Shown here one piece after another: positions 12,401 to 27,400 of a DNA stretch of 64,000 bases. The notes below the pieces were generated by a model. It saw nothing but the letters and a program-made list of their open reading frames with translations. It was not told the origin of the DNA and did no database searches. The number at the start of each line of letters is the position of its first letter. The stretch's first letter is position 1. Source of the stretch: Lates calcarifer. Its lineage: Eukaryota > Chordata > Actinopteri > Centropomidae. The DNA lies in contig NC_066836.1 of the NCBI RefSeq assembly GCF_001640805.2, positions 4,180,892 to 4,244,891 of the forward strand, given 5' to 3'. The position numbers were made by a program, and so were the translations under genes.

Positions 12401-15400
12401 ACAAAGTCTGCCAAGTCGTAAAGGGACAGGCTGGCGATGAAGCAGGAGGAGGAGGAGGAGTAGCTCCATACGTTCACCTCCCCTTTTTCTGTTTGACACA
12501 GATGAACCTGCTCTGCTGCATACCACAGGGAGCTGGGGCCATGCAAAACACAAAACACGCACAGTTGTAAACATAAGCACACTGCAGCACTCCGATGCCT
12601 TCACGTGTGCGCGAGGTTCGGAAAAACATGCACACACACGCAAGTTGACACATGCCCAGAAACATGAAAGAACACCTCCTTCTCCTCTACTTCCTTGTCC
12701 ATTCAGTTTTTAGTTTCACTGGGGACAATGTGTCTAAAAGCCTCATATATGTGTGTGTCGGTGAGGAGCCTCCACTTGTCACGGTTGTGGTCAGCGACCA
12801 TCTTGCATAACATAACACAAGTAGGAAATGTTTCTTAATATTTCCCTCTTTTGGCTACAACCTTAATGTCGCTGACGGAGGCAGAAATTCTAATTTTTGT
12901 CATAACAATGCTTGATCTTGGTTTGATGAGTCAGCCAAAAAAAAAGAGCCACATAGAGTAACTTTTTTAATTAACTTTGGAGCTGGACAAAGTTGCTATA
13001 AAGCTCTAAATTAGATCCTGGGGAAGGAAGTCTAATGTGCATCCACTTTAAACTTTGCTATGTGAATGCCAAAGACAGCTGTCACAGCTTTGGCAGCTTT
13101 GTCGAGCCACTTTTAGCATAATGGACGACGAGGAAAACCAAAGTTTACCACAGAAAGAAAAGCCAGACCACTACAGCTGCATTTATTTTGATTATTAAAT
13201 AACTTATCAGCAAAAATGTCACATATGGCAGTTTCCAGCTTCTAAAATATGAGGATTTTAATGCTTTTCTTTCTCACACATGGTAGTAAACTGAATATCT
13301 TTGGATTTTGGACTGTTGGTCAGGCAAAACAAGACATTTAATTGAGTCAAGATTCAATTTAATCCATCTTTAGGACTGGTAGAATACTCTAACATGCATT
13401 TGAGTTGATTAGAAGTGGACAAATGTAGCTACAAAACAGCTTTAGTGACTTGTTTTAATCAATTTGACATTTATTTATTTAAATTTTCAGTCATTTCATG
13501 TCTATATCAGACGTGGTTTGGGATGGGATGGTGTACAGGTGCTACACTAACAGGGAAATGTGGGACAAATGGCCAGAGAAACCAGCCACGAGGCGTGACA
13601 GTGCCCGATCGAAACAGGAAGTAAGGAGGTTATGTTAGAGAGGAGTTGTACACATGGAAAACAGCCAGGCCATATTTCCTGATAAGATTACATCACAGAT
13701 ACTGTAACACACTAAATGTGTGCGAGGTAAGGAGGCGAACTAAACAGAAAGGTTGTTTTCCAGTTTCTTTTTCTGTGTTTTATCTTCTCCTTCTGTCTTA
13801 AAGTGAAGTATTAGGCACATAAGAGGGAGGGAAAAAGAAAACCTGCAACTGAGAATGAATGTTTGTGGTGAACTGAGAATTAACCAGGAACAGAAAAAGA
13901 CAAAACATAAGCATGACTGAGATCCCAGACCCTGAAAAGCCTCAAGGTCTTTCAGTCTGGTCTGAAGTAATCTCAGTAAATCTGACTGAAATGAAGAAAA
14001 GAAACAAAAAAAGCCCAAGCTGCAAGTCAACACAAAAAATCTCTTTAAACAGCGGCACCACCCAAGTCACTTATGCAACTCCTGTGCAATTACATTCAAC
14101 AGGCGAAAAGAGCAGACAATGCAACACAGGGAAACAACACAGTGAATAGCCTAAGGTGACTCGGTGCTCTGAGTGACCTTGTGAAGCTGAAGACGGGAAG
14201 CTTCCAGGCTGGACTGACCCGACACTTATCAGGCAGCTGCACTCATATTTAAATAAGGAAACTAACGGACCATCACCACATGTCATTATATTTCCATGTG
14301 TCTGTTTGGGAGAAACAGCTCACACATTCATTCACAGCACAGACAGTGGCAGACACAGGCCTTACAACATGAGAAGATGCTTTTTAATTATACAGTAAAG
14401 GAGAGTAGAATTGATTATTACACTGTTTATTACCCGAAATTATGATGATTAAAAGCAGGTTGTTGCTTTTATTTGTTTAATAAACAATGAAACTCCCATC
14501 ACTGTTGGATACAACCAAGTTAAGGTGACAACTCAGGGATGAATATTTTTAACATAGTATAATAAACTTAGACTGAAAAAGTCTAAATTCACTTTTCACC
14601 TTTTAATTTCAAGTTAATTCACTTTCGATCATTCAATTATGAAAATTCTTGTCAGGGAGTTTGGTTCAGTAACGTCTTATCTATCTGTAACAGTGTGATC
14701 TACACATGTAACAACGTGTTTGGACGCATTTTGGAAATGAAATAAAAGGTTCTTTGTTCGTTGTGAGACATGAGAGCACAGATCAGAGACACAGTGATCT
14801 ACGTGTCCTCGTTTACATAATCCTGCCTGAGTGCAGCATCTCTGAGGTCTGTCAGAGGTCCACAGAGGGATCCTGGTCTTGTTCTGAATCTAGCTCTGAT
14901 CTACTCGTGCCTCTACATGAGCTGCAAATGGGTCAAATGTAAGAGGCAGCAGGAGGGAGGGAAAGCAATGGTGAAAAATTAACTTCATGTAAGATTTGGT
15001 TTTGTGTTGCTGAGACGCTGTGGGGACTGTATACAGTCGGCTGCCTTCGCGTGACTAAATGTAGAAGAGTACGTGACCGAGAGTGATGCAGAGAGTAAAA
15101 AGTGATTAGTGCTGGCACTGCCCAAATGAACTTTTCCAGATGTGTGTGTGTGTGTGCTTTTAGACTGCAGAGTGTACGACCATATGCTCATGAGTCTGGA
15201 ACAGCAGCTGTCTGGATGCTGCTCTGCCCTCGCCACAGGGGACAAGAGGTATTCCCTGCAGGCTGGGACAGGACGTCTGAAAGCACGGTCAGCCTTTTTT
15301 TTTGTTTGTTTTGAATGCAGGAAAGTCTGCACTCTTGACTTTACTGACATTTATAACCAGAGACACTTAAAACAAGTGAGGAGAAAGGGGATTCAGAGTG

Positions 15401-18400
15401 GCTCTGTGACATATTTTCACTCTCTGGGCTTGAAGCTTTGCCCACTGTGACATGCTAAAAATGGCCGGTATAATATCCTCAGAGTTGACTCAGGCTTTAA
15501 ACATAAGATCAGTGCCGTGGTGTCATTGTTATCTGAGGCCACAGAGCAGAACCAGCCGGAGGGAACAGAGAGCAGCGAGGCAGCTGACAGCCTCGACCGA
15601 ATGATTAATCCTCTAATTCCATCTACCTGACTGGTCGCAGCTAATGACGCTAATTCTCCAGTGTGGTCGTTTGGCTAAGGGGTGGGGGTGGGGGGGCTGG
15701 AGGGGTCTGATAAGGACAGCTGGCATGTATATATGTGTGTGTGTGGACATGATTATGCAAGAGGGTAGCAGGGGGACAGGTGTGGTCACTGCTCAGGACA
15801 CATAATGCAATGTGATGTGATTTAGGAAGATGCATGCTGTGTGTAGCTTTCCCCTTCAACTTGGGCTCTGTGGAGGATTGTTTAAAGCACCATGATGCAA
15901 CTGTTTTACCTTAAAGTAACAGCTTCAAAATCAATTTGATGGTACATTGGGTTGTAACAGGAAGAACAGAGCTTCTTTTATTCCTACTCTGTGCCCTGAA
16001 TCCCTGTTTTTGCTCTACGTAACGTTAGCGAACAGTTAGCAATTCAGTTAGCGATCTTCTGCTAACTGAGTGATTGTGCCCAGTAAGTTCAAGAGTAATG
16101 CCAAACTGTAGATCAGTTAAAAAGACGAAGAAGTCATTAAAAATTAGCGTTCATCTCTGATATCGAGCCAGGAAACTTTTAAAATATCAATAATTCTAAA
16201 TGGAGTTTGGTGTATTTGGTGCAGCGACAGCACTTCCTGGTCCAGAAGAGGACGAGGATCATGGGTAATAGACACAGCTCTGCTGTGTTTCAGTTCAGTG
16301 AATGGGACTAAGCAGTTGTAGCTCTGATCAAGAGACAGATAAGCTTTGTCTCTGTGCATGAAAACCACTTAAGCGCTCAGACTCAGAGATTTAATTACCA
16401 CTCACAGCTGCAGAGGGCGCTGTTGCTCAGGAAAAGTTACACTCTGTTGCTTTAATGCACAAACACTGAGCTATACAACTTCTGCAAGGTAGAAAATGCA
16501 TCTTTAAAATGGTAAAAATGAAAGAATGAAAACAACAGCATCATCTAAATTAGATACGATTTTCACTTTCACAATAGAAAAGCCTAAGACTCAGTTGATA
16601 TTAGCCTATCAGCCGCCCACTATCTAAATCACCACTGATGGATGTTTACATCTTCGCGCCTGTTATCTTAATCCAGCTCTGTTGAGCCAACACAGCTGAG
16701 GAGGATGAAGATATGAAGCAGAGATATAGAGACTCTTCATGTCTGTCCTGCCGCCCACAACTTTCAACATCCTCCTGCAGGTTTAAACATCAGCTATCTG
16801 AATTTGTTTATACTGTGCTACACCTCACGGATTAAAGTCCAGAGGAGAAACACCAACATTTTACCTTGTGTTTTTATTCTAACTGTCTATTTATGTTGGG
16901 ATGGTGTTTGCTAAGTCTCAGGAAGATTTTTTATTTATGTCCAACCCAGATTCGTCCCCAGCTGGTTGACGGGACCCTCTGGTTACAAGCTCACTACTGT
17001 ACAGCTGCTCTCCAGTATCTGAGACTCAGCCAGCGAACTGACCTAGAAATCCAAAAGAGCAGCAACTATGTCAGCAGAGAAACAGTAAAAGAAATGACAT
17101 TTATCTCCTGGTCCGACAAAAGACCTGTTGGTGCAATAGAAAGCAATTATGGGATGAACTTTTGGATCCTTCAGGGAGTCACGAGATAAATCTGAGGGGT
17201 TGTGAGATCCTTGTAGAAAAAATGATTAATTCTAAACAAATTTATGTGTATTTTCTTGGATTTTTTGTCAAATATTTAATTCTTACTGGAGAGTTTTGTC
17301 TTGCTGGGCCTCTAAAAAACATAAAAATTAAACAACCTAGCAAGGGAACATCACTCTTTGTTAATTCTCTGGATGAGTGGCTCAAAGCTCATTAACAGCC
17401 TGTTAGGACGGGGGGTTTGTTAAAGTTATAATAGCTTAAAAAAACGTGACTGTCTGTTTCAGTAGTGGCATGTTGATCCCTCTAAAATGAATGGCCTACT
17501 TCTGAAATTTAAAAAAAACATGATCTTCTTCTGTTTTTTTTCTGAGAGGCACACAAGGACTCTTACTTCTCAGCAGCAGCGAATGTCAACAGAACAGCTC
17601 ATACAGCATGCCAAACATTTCCCCACTTAACTGGAAATGTGAAGATGTGGGTTAGAGACAGTGACAGAAAAAACCTGCAGCCTGAGACTTGTGCTGCGTT
17701 GCATTTACGTCAGAGGTCGGAAGTCGGAAAACCTTCATAGTTGCTCTTTTGGAGTACAGACAACTTCAAAACAAACACCTCGGTTGTTAATGGATATGAT
17801 TATTTTAAAGCAAACGCTTCCTGAAAAGCTGTTCAAATGTAACTTTAAAAGAAATGTCAAGCCACGAATGTTAACCAGTTCAAACACATCTCGGACAAGC
17901 CATTGTCTCTGCTAGTCATTGTTAGCAGGGTTGGTTTGTCAGGGTTGGTGGACTTGAGCTAACTTTCCGAGTTGGAAATCCGACTTCAGGGGGCGTTTCA
18001 GTTGAAACTTCCTACAAGAAATTCCGACTTCCAAGTACAACTGGAAAGCACCATTAGGCCCTGTGTACATGAGGATGGTAACTGTAAGCATTAATACTGC
18101 AACAAATACTGGATTTATTGATCCCCGATCGTTTCTCAAGAAAAAGATCCAAACATTCGCCGTGTCCAGCTTCTCAAATGTGAGGATTTTCCGTTTTTCT
18201 ATGTTTTATACCCTCACAGTCTTCAGCTGCAGCTCTAATCAAAATGTCAGACCAGGGCAGCTCTACTCATAACCTCTCAAACAGAGAATTACCTCAGAGG
18301 TTGGATGTGAAGTTATATCTGTGTGTGAATGTGCAGACAGCAGTGATCGATCTCACCTTGTAGAGATGAACTTCTGAGGTACCGAGCAAAAAGTATTCAA

Positions 18401-21400
18401 CTCACTGTCAGAAACCATTTAACCTTTGTGAGCGTAATTTGAAACACCAGACCTCTGATTTGTTTTGAAAGTGATGAGACAGATGGCTGCATATGTGTGT
18501 GTGTGTGTGTGTTGTAATCCCTCTGCGGCAGACAGGGCACATTCAGTTCGTTTCCCATTCAGCAGGACATTAAGAGAACACAAGCAGGAACACAGCCTGG
18601 TTTCCACTGGAGTCTACTGACAGCAGTGTTGTTTTCCAACCAGACACTGACTTTTTATACAAATACAATCAGTTTTCAGACCCGATCAGCTCCATACAGC
18701 TGCTGTCAATCTCAAAAAATTAACCAGGTTTTCTCTAAATGTGGATGGAAACTTCACTGGAGCTCCTCGGTCAGGTCAGGGGAAACTAAAGCTGGGTGAA
18801 AAATGTTGTCATAATGAATGTCAAATCTTAATTTCTTTCAAGTTTAAAGGCAGATTTTTGCACCTGAGTGAAGAAACCAGATGGTTAACTGCGGTTTTAA
18901 ACTGTTCTTTATGGTCAGATCATGAGTAGGCATGGGCTGCTTACCGGTTTCAAGGTACACTGTGGGAAAAGTCAAGGTTTCAAAATCACTAATATTTTCC
19001 GTCATACCGTTCCCACCCCCCTTTTGCATTTATGGGAGCACCAAGGTGACGCCATCTGGAAATGAACGTATGAAACAGCTACGACAGTTAGCATCTGTGA
19101 AATAAATACCGTAGGCTCACTACTGCGGCAGATAACAATTAACTAGCTAACGGAAGAGCAAAGAAGTACTAATTTCCTGCGAAATGAGTACTTTTACTTT
19201 TGTACTAGAGCTGTAATCGCGATACTATAACACTGTGAATCTCATACCGACTCATGCCTAATTATGACAGACACTTGGATCATTTCACAAATCTGATGTA
19301 GCAAAACAAGTACGATGATAAAATCTAACCTAACTACGATAAACCTAACCTGTACAATACATACCTTTAGTCCTGCGATGTGACTATCTAAGAAATAAAC
19401 TGTATAAAACTCTTATTGACAATTTTTAATACTATTGTTGAGGAATATTATATCAGTTTATATCACAATATAAAATGATACAATATGATGCAATAATTGT
19501 TCTTGTTTTATCGCAAAGCCCTAGAGGAAACTGTTTATTCCAGTCTGCCAAGTAAAAATTCTGTCTTGCAAGCTTTACTGTTCCTTCTCTAAAAGCATAA
19601 GTCAATTTAAGTTCATCAACCTTCACACTGACCCAAAACTGGATGATTCAACCAGCTGAAGTTACTTAACCAGATTAGAGACCAAGACAAAATGAATTAA
19701 ATCTACTTCTATTCTACAAATCATAATCGGCTACTGAAAGAAGCTGTAAAAAAAAATAAAATAAAACTGGCCGCCGAGGAGCTGAAGACATTAGTTTCCT
19801 CCCCTGCTCATCTTGTCAGATCACATTACAACAGACACAGCTTCACTGTTGAGCAGCCTGACCCAGCTGGGTCCACTGAATGAGTTAAGACCAAACCCAG
19901 CGGGGAGGAACAGGACCGAGTATTATTCCTTCAAACACACACTGGCACACACACGGGTCCTTTAAGGCCATCGGTTCAAATGTGTTCGATGTTCGCTCTC
20001 GGACACGAACGAGCCTATACGCCAGTTAACCCGGAGAACAAGGACACAACACAGCCATGATGCTCAGATAAAAGGAGACTCAGTGGGGAGCAGTAATTAT
20101 CTAAGTAGACTTTATTCATCCAAAAATTGAGTGAGGCCACCGGCTCAAACAGAGTCTGTCTTGAGACACGTTTTGTGAACTTAGATGCTGCTTTCTGAGC
20201 CATGGCTCCTTCAAAATAAAAGACCATGAAGGGCGACCAACCCAGTTAAATAAAGTTTGGTAGTTTTTCATTTAGTCGTAGTTTACCAGAGATAAGTCTG
20301 TAATTTGGAACCAATCATAGGATCAACAATCGCAGGATTTTCTGGCTAATGCTAACACTTGAATAGAATTAATTTACTGAAAGTGCACCAACTGAACAGT
20401 GTTTCTATTTAAGTAGTAATTAGGATAACATTACACATGAAATTTTCTGGGAAATTAAAGGATTACCAAAATAAATAAATAAAAAGGTTATCAGAAATAA
20501 TTCACAGGCAGAATCTCCAGAGCTTTGTCACACAAGATGGCAAAACACATCCAAACAAACCTCTGACTGACCTTTTATTTGCAGCTTTATGCAACTTCCC
20601 CTCTGTAAAGTGCAACTCTCTAAAATATTACTAACCTCCTTTTTCTGTTTGCAAAGTCATGTGGTGTCCCCATTATTTCCTAAGTCTGTTCCTGCAGCAC
20701 CTAACTTCCCTGTACTGTACTAAGCCCGAGGAAAACAAACAAATAAAACAGCGGGTTTGCAAAAAAATCAAACACATAAGGTTGAAAATGACACGGGAAA
20801 TTTACAAGGAAATGTGAACATTAACTAGTTCCAGCTTCTCAGTTGTCAGAATTTGTTGTTTCTTCTTTGTCTCACATGACTGTTGCTGTATATCTTTGGG
20901 TTTTCACCACTGTTTCACTGTTTTCTGGCATTTTATAGACAAAATAATGACTCAATAAATTAAGGCAATAACTGGCAGCATAATCTATAATAAAAAATAG
21001 TTAGTTGCAGCCTAAGGCCCCTGAAACTGAACTGCAGGAAGCTATCTGACCATAAAGAGATCAGAACACTGAAAAGACTTATCTTTAATTCTTCCTGGAA
21101 CAATATCAAAAACCCTCAGCAGTAAACACAGACACCACGCCAACAACAGCCTCATAGCTTTAGGTCACTGCTCACAGCTCTCTCTTTCCACTTCTGGACT
21201 CATGAAAAGCCACATTCTTTTCCTCTATGCATTAATAACGGCTCCGAGGTCAAAACATGCGAGGAGTCAAATGCCCGTGGGGGTCGATGACAGAGGCGGT
21301 TCTGACGGATTGTAAAGACAACCTACATACAATATAATGACTCAGCGCTGACAATAAAGCTCCCTATTAAAAGTGACATCAAAGGAGTGAAATGGACAAA

Positions 21401-24400
21401 CATGCGATGCAGCAAACACCCAACCAGATGCAAACATTTGAGGGCTGAAAAGTGTTGGAGATGTTAGCTGAAAAGACACAAAAAGAAAACAAGAGGAGAA
21501 TTATATTTACCCTTTATATTCAAAGCCTTGACTTCTTGAAACAAGAGTCTGGAAAAAAAAGTCTTTACATGCCTGAACAAATAATGGAAACACTTAACGT
21601 CAAGCAGTCGAGGCAAAGACGTTAAACAGTGGACCTCGTAAATGAGTGGGCACTGGAAAAGAGTGAGTCACTACTGAGATGTGACACAAGTGGCCTTTTC
21701 ACTGGCACCAAAAATCATAGCATTACTCGGAAATTAAGGGATTACTGTAAGTGAGAAGAATATATTACATAAGAGGGAGAGTTTTGTTACACTAGTACCA
21801 ACCCTGATAGGATAGAGAGTTAAAGGTTTCCTCCTTCTTCCTCACAGACTTGGTTTTGGGTCTTAAATGTACTTTTACAAATCAAATCTCCATTGAAAAA
21901 GATAACAAAAGAGCTTAAAGCAACTCTTAAAATGTCCTGATAACAGATGAAAACATTTGTCACTAAATGACCAAAAAAACACACATCATAGCAACAGTAT
22001 TTAAAAGCCAACTTTCAGTGGAAAAATGCTAAACTACCTACATTTAAGAGGTCAGTGCAGCTCTGGCCTGATTGGGTTAAATAGGTTACTGGCCTGACAT
22101 CTATATAGGACAATCTCTCTGATGAACCCAGTTGTATTTTAAGCTATCAGAGGTTTATTTAGAAAGCCAATAGGCAGATATAAGATGAAATGAGGCATTC
22201 GCTTCTTATATATAGTTATACACAGTAGGTTCTTAGCGGCTTGAGATAGAGTCGAAGGATAAAGCTAGTGTTACACATTGTTGACAATGTGTAACACTGA
22301 GTGACAGTCAGTGGCTTAAACTGCTGGAATCAGGCCCAGCAAGTTCAAGACTAATGCTGAACTGTAGATCAGCTAAAAAAGACTTAGAAGTCATTAAAAA
22401 CCAGCGTTCATCTCTGATATCCAGCCCGGAAACTTTGAAAATATCGCAAAATCTGAATGGAGTTTGGTGTGTTTGTTACAGCGACAGCACTTCCTGCTCC
22501 AGAAGCCGGGAATCATGGGTAATATACACCGTTCGGCCGTGTTTCAGTTCAGTTTGAGCTATTTATTGGTTTTGTTAAAAACTACTTACGGACTAGGAGC
22601 CGAACAGAAATAATTACCACTTGTGGCTGCAGGGGGCGCTGTTACATTGTGTTGCTTTAAATAGCACTCCTAAAAAAACAATTTTGATGATCGGTGTTAT
22701 TTTCAAAGCAAGAAATGACTAAAATGTGACAGAAAAAAAGTCATCTTACATTCTGGAAAATGTTTTTTTTTTCTGATACTATTTTTTAATGGGAGAACGA
22801 TCAGAAAATTAATCAACAAGGAAAATGATTATCTACAGCCCTGAGTACACATATAAAATCAACAGTACACCCTGAGTTATGTTTAATAATCTAGAACGGA
22901 TAAGAAAAAACCAGCAGAGGACTACACGCCTTTAGGACCAGAAAGCTGGTTCAACATACTGCGACAGAGCGAGCAAAGAGACCAATAATTGCGATGCAGG
23001 AAAGCCTAGCAACAGCATGCAATGACGAAATGACAGAGCAATTAGAAAAGCTGAGAGTGTAATTAAGCTTGACAATGTGCCCAAATATTCTCTCCAAAGT
23101 CTTTTCACAAGGTCAACAACAGTGCAAGGTAATTGTTGGTTGACTAATGAGGAAATAATCTACAGCCAGAGCCAACGAGTGCAGAGATGCCGAGAGATAG
23201 AAACAGTTTTATGCACTGCTCCCACAACCTGAAGTGACTGCTTAATGAAAACTCCTCTTACACTGCAGCATTAGTTTCAATGCTCTAGATCTGAGTACAT
23301 CTGCATCTCTCTCTCTTAGTCCATGTAGGTTAGCCTGCTGAGCTTTCTGCCAGAGCCTCATTGATCATCACGTATCCCAGTTAAACCACGGGACAGAGCA
23401 GAGAGCTGCCTCCAGTAAAACAGGCCAACACCACAGTATTTTCTCTCAGAGAGGAAACCACAACAGACAGGTCCACTTTGCAAGTGTTTTTCTTTCAGTT
23501 TTGTTATAATACAGCCATGTTTGGACTAGATAACGTCACCAGTACGGTTGTATTTCATCTCATAGTGGTTTCCTTGACTAATCAAGTCAGCCACTGTGGT
23601 TTACAAGAGCTGTTGTGAACATAAAAGTAGTGAAAGATACTGAATATTAGGGATGGGACGATATATGATTTTATGAAATCGTGTTAAAAAACACTCACAC
23701 ACACTAAGTTGATCGTAGTGAATTTCCATCATCGGGATAATCGTGAATGGCAATAATCATTTAATATCATCATGAGTGACCAATATAGAGTCCTGTACTG
23801 ATTTATTATGAATCGCCACAAGGGGGAGCTGCATCTTTCCAGTCAATCCAAAATGCTAACACAAAGGACTCAAGGTAAAATTAAGTGTTGGTTTAGTTAT
23901 ACAAATGTTAATGATTATCTAAAGGTTTGTTACGTTATGATGCTGTTTTGGTCACCAGTGAATTAAACTACCGTTAGCCAGGCAACGTTAGCCATGTAGC
24001 TAAACAGCAAACAACTTCACTGTCTCAGCAATTTATAACAGGTTTTCTTTTGACGTTAACTGTAACATTAGTTTGGCCACAGCCCATAAGGAACAGTTCA
24101 AATCAATTAGAATTTATTTTATTTGACAGAAAATGAATCTTAGCCTGTTGTAAGATGAAGTATAAAGTTGATATTTTTATTTATTTTGCTTGACATTTGC
24201 ACGGGAACATCATGATTTATAATTACCTACAGATTGTTTTAATGTGTCCTGTCTGTGATGCAACAAAAATATGTTTCTTACTAAAATGTAAAGTGACCTC
24301 AGTGTGTTTTGGAGCCATTTTAAAAGTTTATTTTAATGATTATCAAAATATCGTTAATCACAGTTATTTTGGCCGGGATAATCATGACAGGAATTTTCAT

Positions 24401-27400
24401 ATCGTCCCATTCCTACTGAAAATCAGCACAAATATCTGCTGTTGACATGGTGTCTTCTAAAATGTCTTCTTTTTCGTCATCTCCCCATCAGTCACCTTCT
24501 CCTTTTTCATGCATATTTCCCCCTCATATTATCTTTCATAGCTCACTCTGCACACACATCAGGGAATCATGTATTGACCTGTCTCTGCAGAATGTGGTGT
24601 AGAGAGAGAGAGAAAAAATAAATGTACTCAAATACTTTTCACCTCCTCCAGCTACACAGAAGCAGCCACGTGTCCCAGTTTCCTTACAGCCGCATGCCTG
24701 GACAGAGCACCTCTTTATGGAGGAGGAGGAGGAGAGTAAAGGGCAGGTATGAGGAAGACGGAGGCAGGAAGAGAGATCCCCTTGGCTAAGGATGATCCTG
24801 CAGTCAGCCTGTGGCGTGTCAGGACTTCTCTTTTTATAAATGACTTTATGGGCTCAAGCTGAGAGAGTGTTTGTGCAAAGAAAAGCACTGAGTAGGAAAG
24901 CATAGGTTCTGTTTAAGTAAGAACTTAAAGGAGACATCTACCAGAAAACACGATTTAGGTGTCATCTCACACTGTAACTGGTCGAAGAGCAAATATTTAT
25001 GTCATGAAATACACATAGGCTAGATTAATATGAGCTTCTACTGTATATAGAGAAACACCTTGAGGCTGTATGATTAAGAAAATCCCCTCCTGAGACCCTG
25101 CGTCCTCATATGGGGACATTTCATTTTGGGTTTGCTGCACCTTCTACTTCATTTTGCTCAACTTAGACGTGTTGTCCTCGTTAGCTGACGCTTTTCTGTG
25201 CAGCATAGAAACTGTATAGAGTTACAAGTCATATGGCTTTTAGATGTGTTGCATTGTTTGCAATTTTGTTCTTGCACAGCCATGTTTAGGCACTGATGAC
25301 TGTTCAAAGACATGGTTTAGTTTTTCTACTAATCAGGTCTAACTGATCCCAAGAGAAATTAGAAACGCAACACTTGGGTCTCTAATCCAAATGTGTATGC
25401 AAAATTGCACAGTGTGGTTTTCAAAATCTGATCTCCAAACCTTCCTGTCATTGAGGTAAATATTTGTATTTGGCTTTAATGGCTTCACAAACGCTGAGTA
25501 CAAGTTATGTGCCTCTCAACAAATAAAAGAAGAGTAAACTAACAACAGATAAGAGCTCTCCCAGCTCTCACTCACTGACTTCTGAGAACTCATTTATATC
25601 TATCGGATCAGTCCTAAAAACGGAGCACAAGCCAACAGGATTCTGTCAATAATTAATTAATTGCAGACTAAAGACTTGATACTTGTTGGCTTTAATGCCA
25701 TTTGCAGGACAAAATGAGATAGGGAGGTGGATTTGGAGCCCTTCAGAAAAGTGCCTCATCCCTCTGTAACCAACAAAAGACACAGTGGTTGTGCTGAGAA
25801 GTTATTGTGTCTAACTTTATGTGAAGCAGCCATAAACAAAGTGTGTCTGAAAATGGCACAAAATGAAAAGAAAGGAGGGGGAAAGTGCATTGCACAGGCG
25901 TTGTCAGCTGCTGTAGCTCGTCTTCAAAATGACTCCTGGCAGTTTTCCATCCACTGGCTTCCACTCCGGGGATGAAGCATCGTGGAGAGAGGAGCCGGAA
26001 ACTGCTGGCTGTGATTACTTCAATGACCATGCAAATCCTGCAAGGTCATTCTGATGGGCATGCGGGGGGAGGCAGAGAGGTAAAAGGAAAATAAAACTCA
26101 ACAATTCAAAAGAGAAAACATGTACCAGACTGCTGCTATTTCCCCCCTAAAACATGTTCCAACCTGAACGAAAAGTGAGAATTTGCCCAAGAAGCACTCA
26201 GGAGCACTAAGGTCGAAGTTTGAGTGAATGGTCTAAGGAAAAAGGAAACTCAAAATTAGCACAATCAAGTCCACACTGCAAGACACTTCTCTCCACCACA
26301 CTGCCTAAGATGAAAAAGCAATACAGATCCAGCAGAAAGTCAATTTTGCTGTGTTGAGACAAACATGGAGCATGGAGGATTTTTGGTGACGCAGCCCTGA
26401 GCTTGACTTGACCTGACAAGATCAAACTCTTACGTCACGACGTGTGCTTTGTTGTTGTTTTGTTGACATATTTTTCAGCTGGTGGGACAGATTGTTAAGA
26501 TAAACTTGGTAAGTGTTTGTTTTTTTCCCCTGAAAGATCCCAAAACTGCCTGTCCAGACTGGGAACTACAAGCAGAATCTCAGCTTCCCGTACTGCTCTC
26601 ATTCAGTTTTATAAATCGTCCATGTAAGTGAAGGTTGGACAGTGTGGGTTTAAAGGACAATGCTAGTTTATTTGGAAGTAAAACAAAAATAAGCAAATCC
26701 AAATGTCAGTGATAATCCCTCATTACACAGGAAAAATAACTGTTGTAAACATCCATTTTACAGCTTTTACTACGGTAAGAATGCACAATTGAGGTGTGAT
26801 CAAAAAGTTCAGAGTTCTGAACTGAACAGAAAGTTCTGGAGCAGTGTATCGTTGCACAAGGTGACGACTTTGAAGGTGATGGTGGCCAATTTTAAAACAG
26901 GTGTGATTTTTGCTTGTTACAAGCACAGTCTTGGAACTTTTTGATCGCAGCTCATATTTGCTGTAGTTGACTATTTCTGGCTCCAAACAAGACTGGCTAA
27001 CCTGGACGTTTGTTCACAACATGTATGATGGCGTATTCCAGGATCTCACCTATTAACTTGGTCAGAACAACATTATTATTACTGATAGAAATGTTGGCAA
27101 AAACTGTGATGGCAAAAATATGATCCAAGTTGTAATAGAGAGTTATTATTTAACCTTTGTGGTGACAAACACATCCCTGTGCTCTGACCTTGATGATAAC
27201 CTTTTAGATTCTGGTGGTTTTTAAAACAGACTCATATCATTTTAATACTTACTGTGGAAAAAATAGAATTAATTGCAGCTTCTCTCTCCCTGAGCATATT
27301 GTATCTCCACCAAAGCTCATAAAAGACAAAGCCAGAGCTGCAAATGTTTGCATATTGGTTAGATTTAGTGCCTCAGTCGCTGATACATTTACTCTATTAC

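Larger units (their letters stand above)
7777..16000 (-). other. arhgap12 intron 2, 3' part
   Basis: Part of the roughly 32.5 kb intron between exons 2 and 3. It contains an (AGG)n tract, AT-rich MITE remnants (about 8590-8760 and 13180-13380), a 16-bp perfect palindrome at 10772 and a GC-richer block near 9275-9475 that stands out from its surroundings. No coding exon found. Confidence 0.7.
16001..23639 (-). other. arhgap12 intron 2, repeat-rich block
   Basis: Holds two direct copies of one repeat (about 16078 and 22338), a probable MITE at 17691-18052, a hAT-like element at 18927-19260, MITE remnants ending near 21014 and 22842, and a perfect hairpin at 22268. No exon or RNA gene seen. Confidence 0.7.

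Noticed and set aside
16866..17189. 107-codon plus frame
   Set aside because: No recognisable motif, no splice partner, AT-rich intron; consistent with chance.
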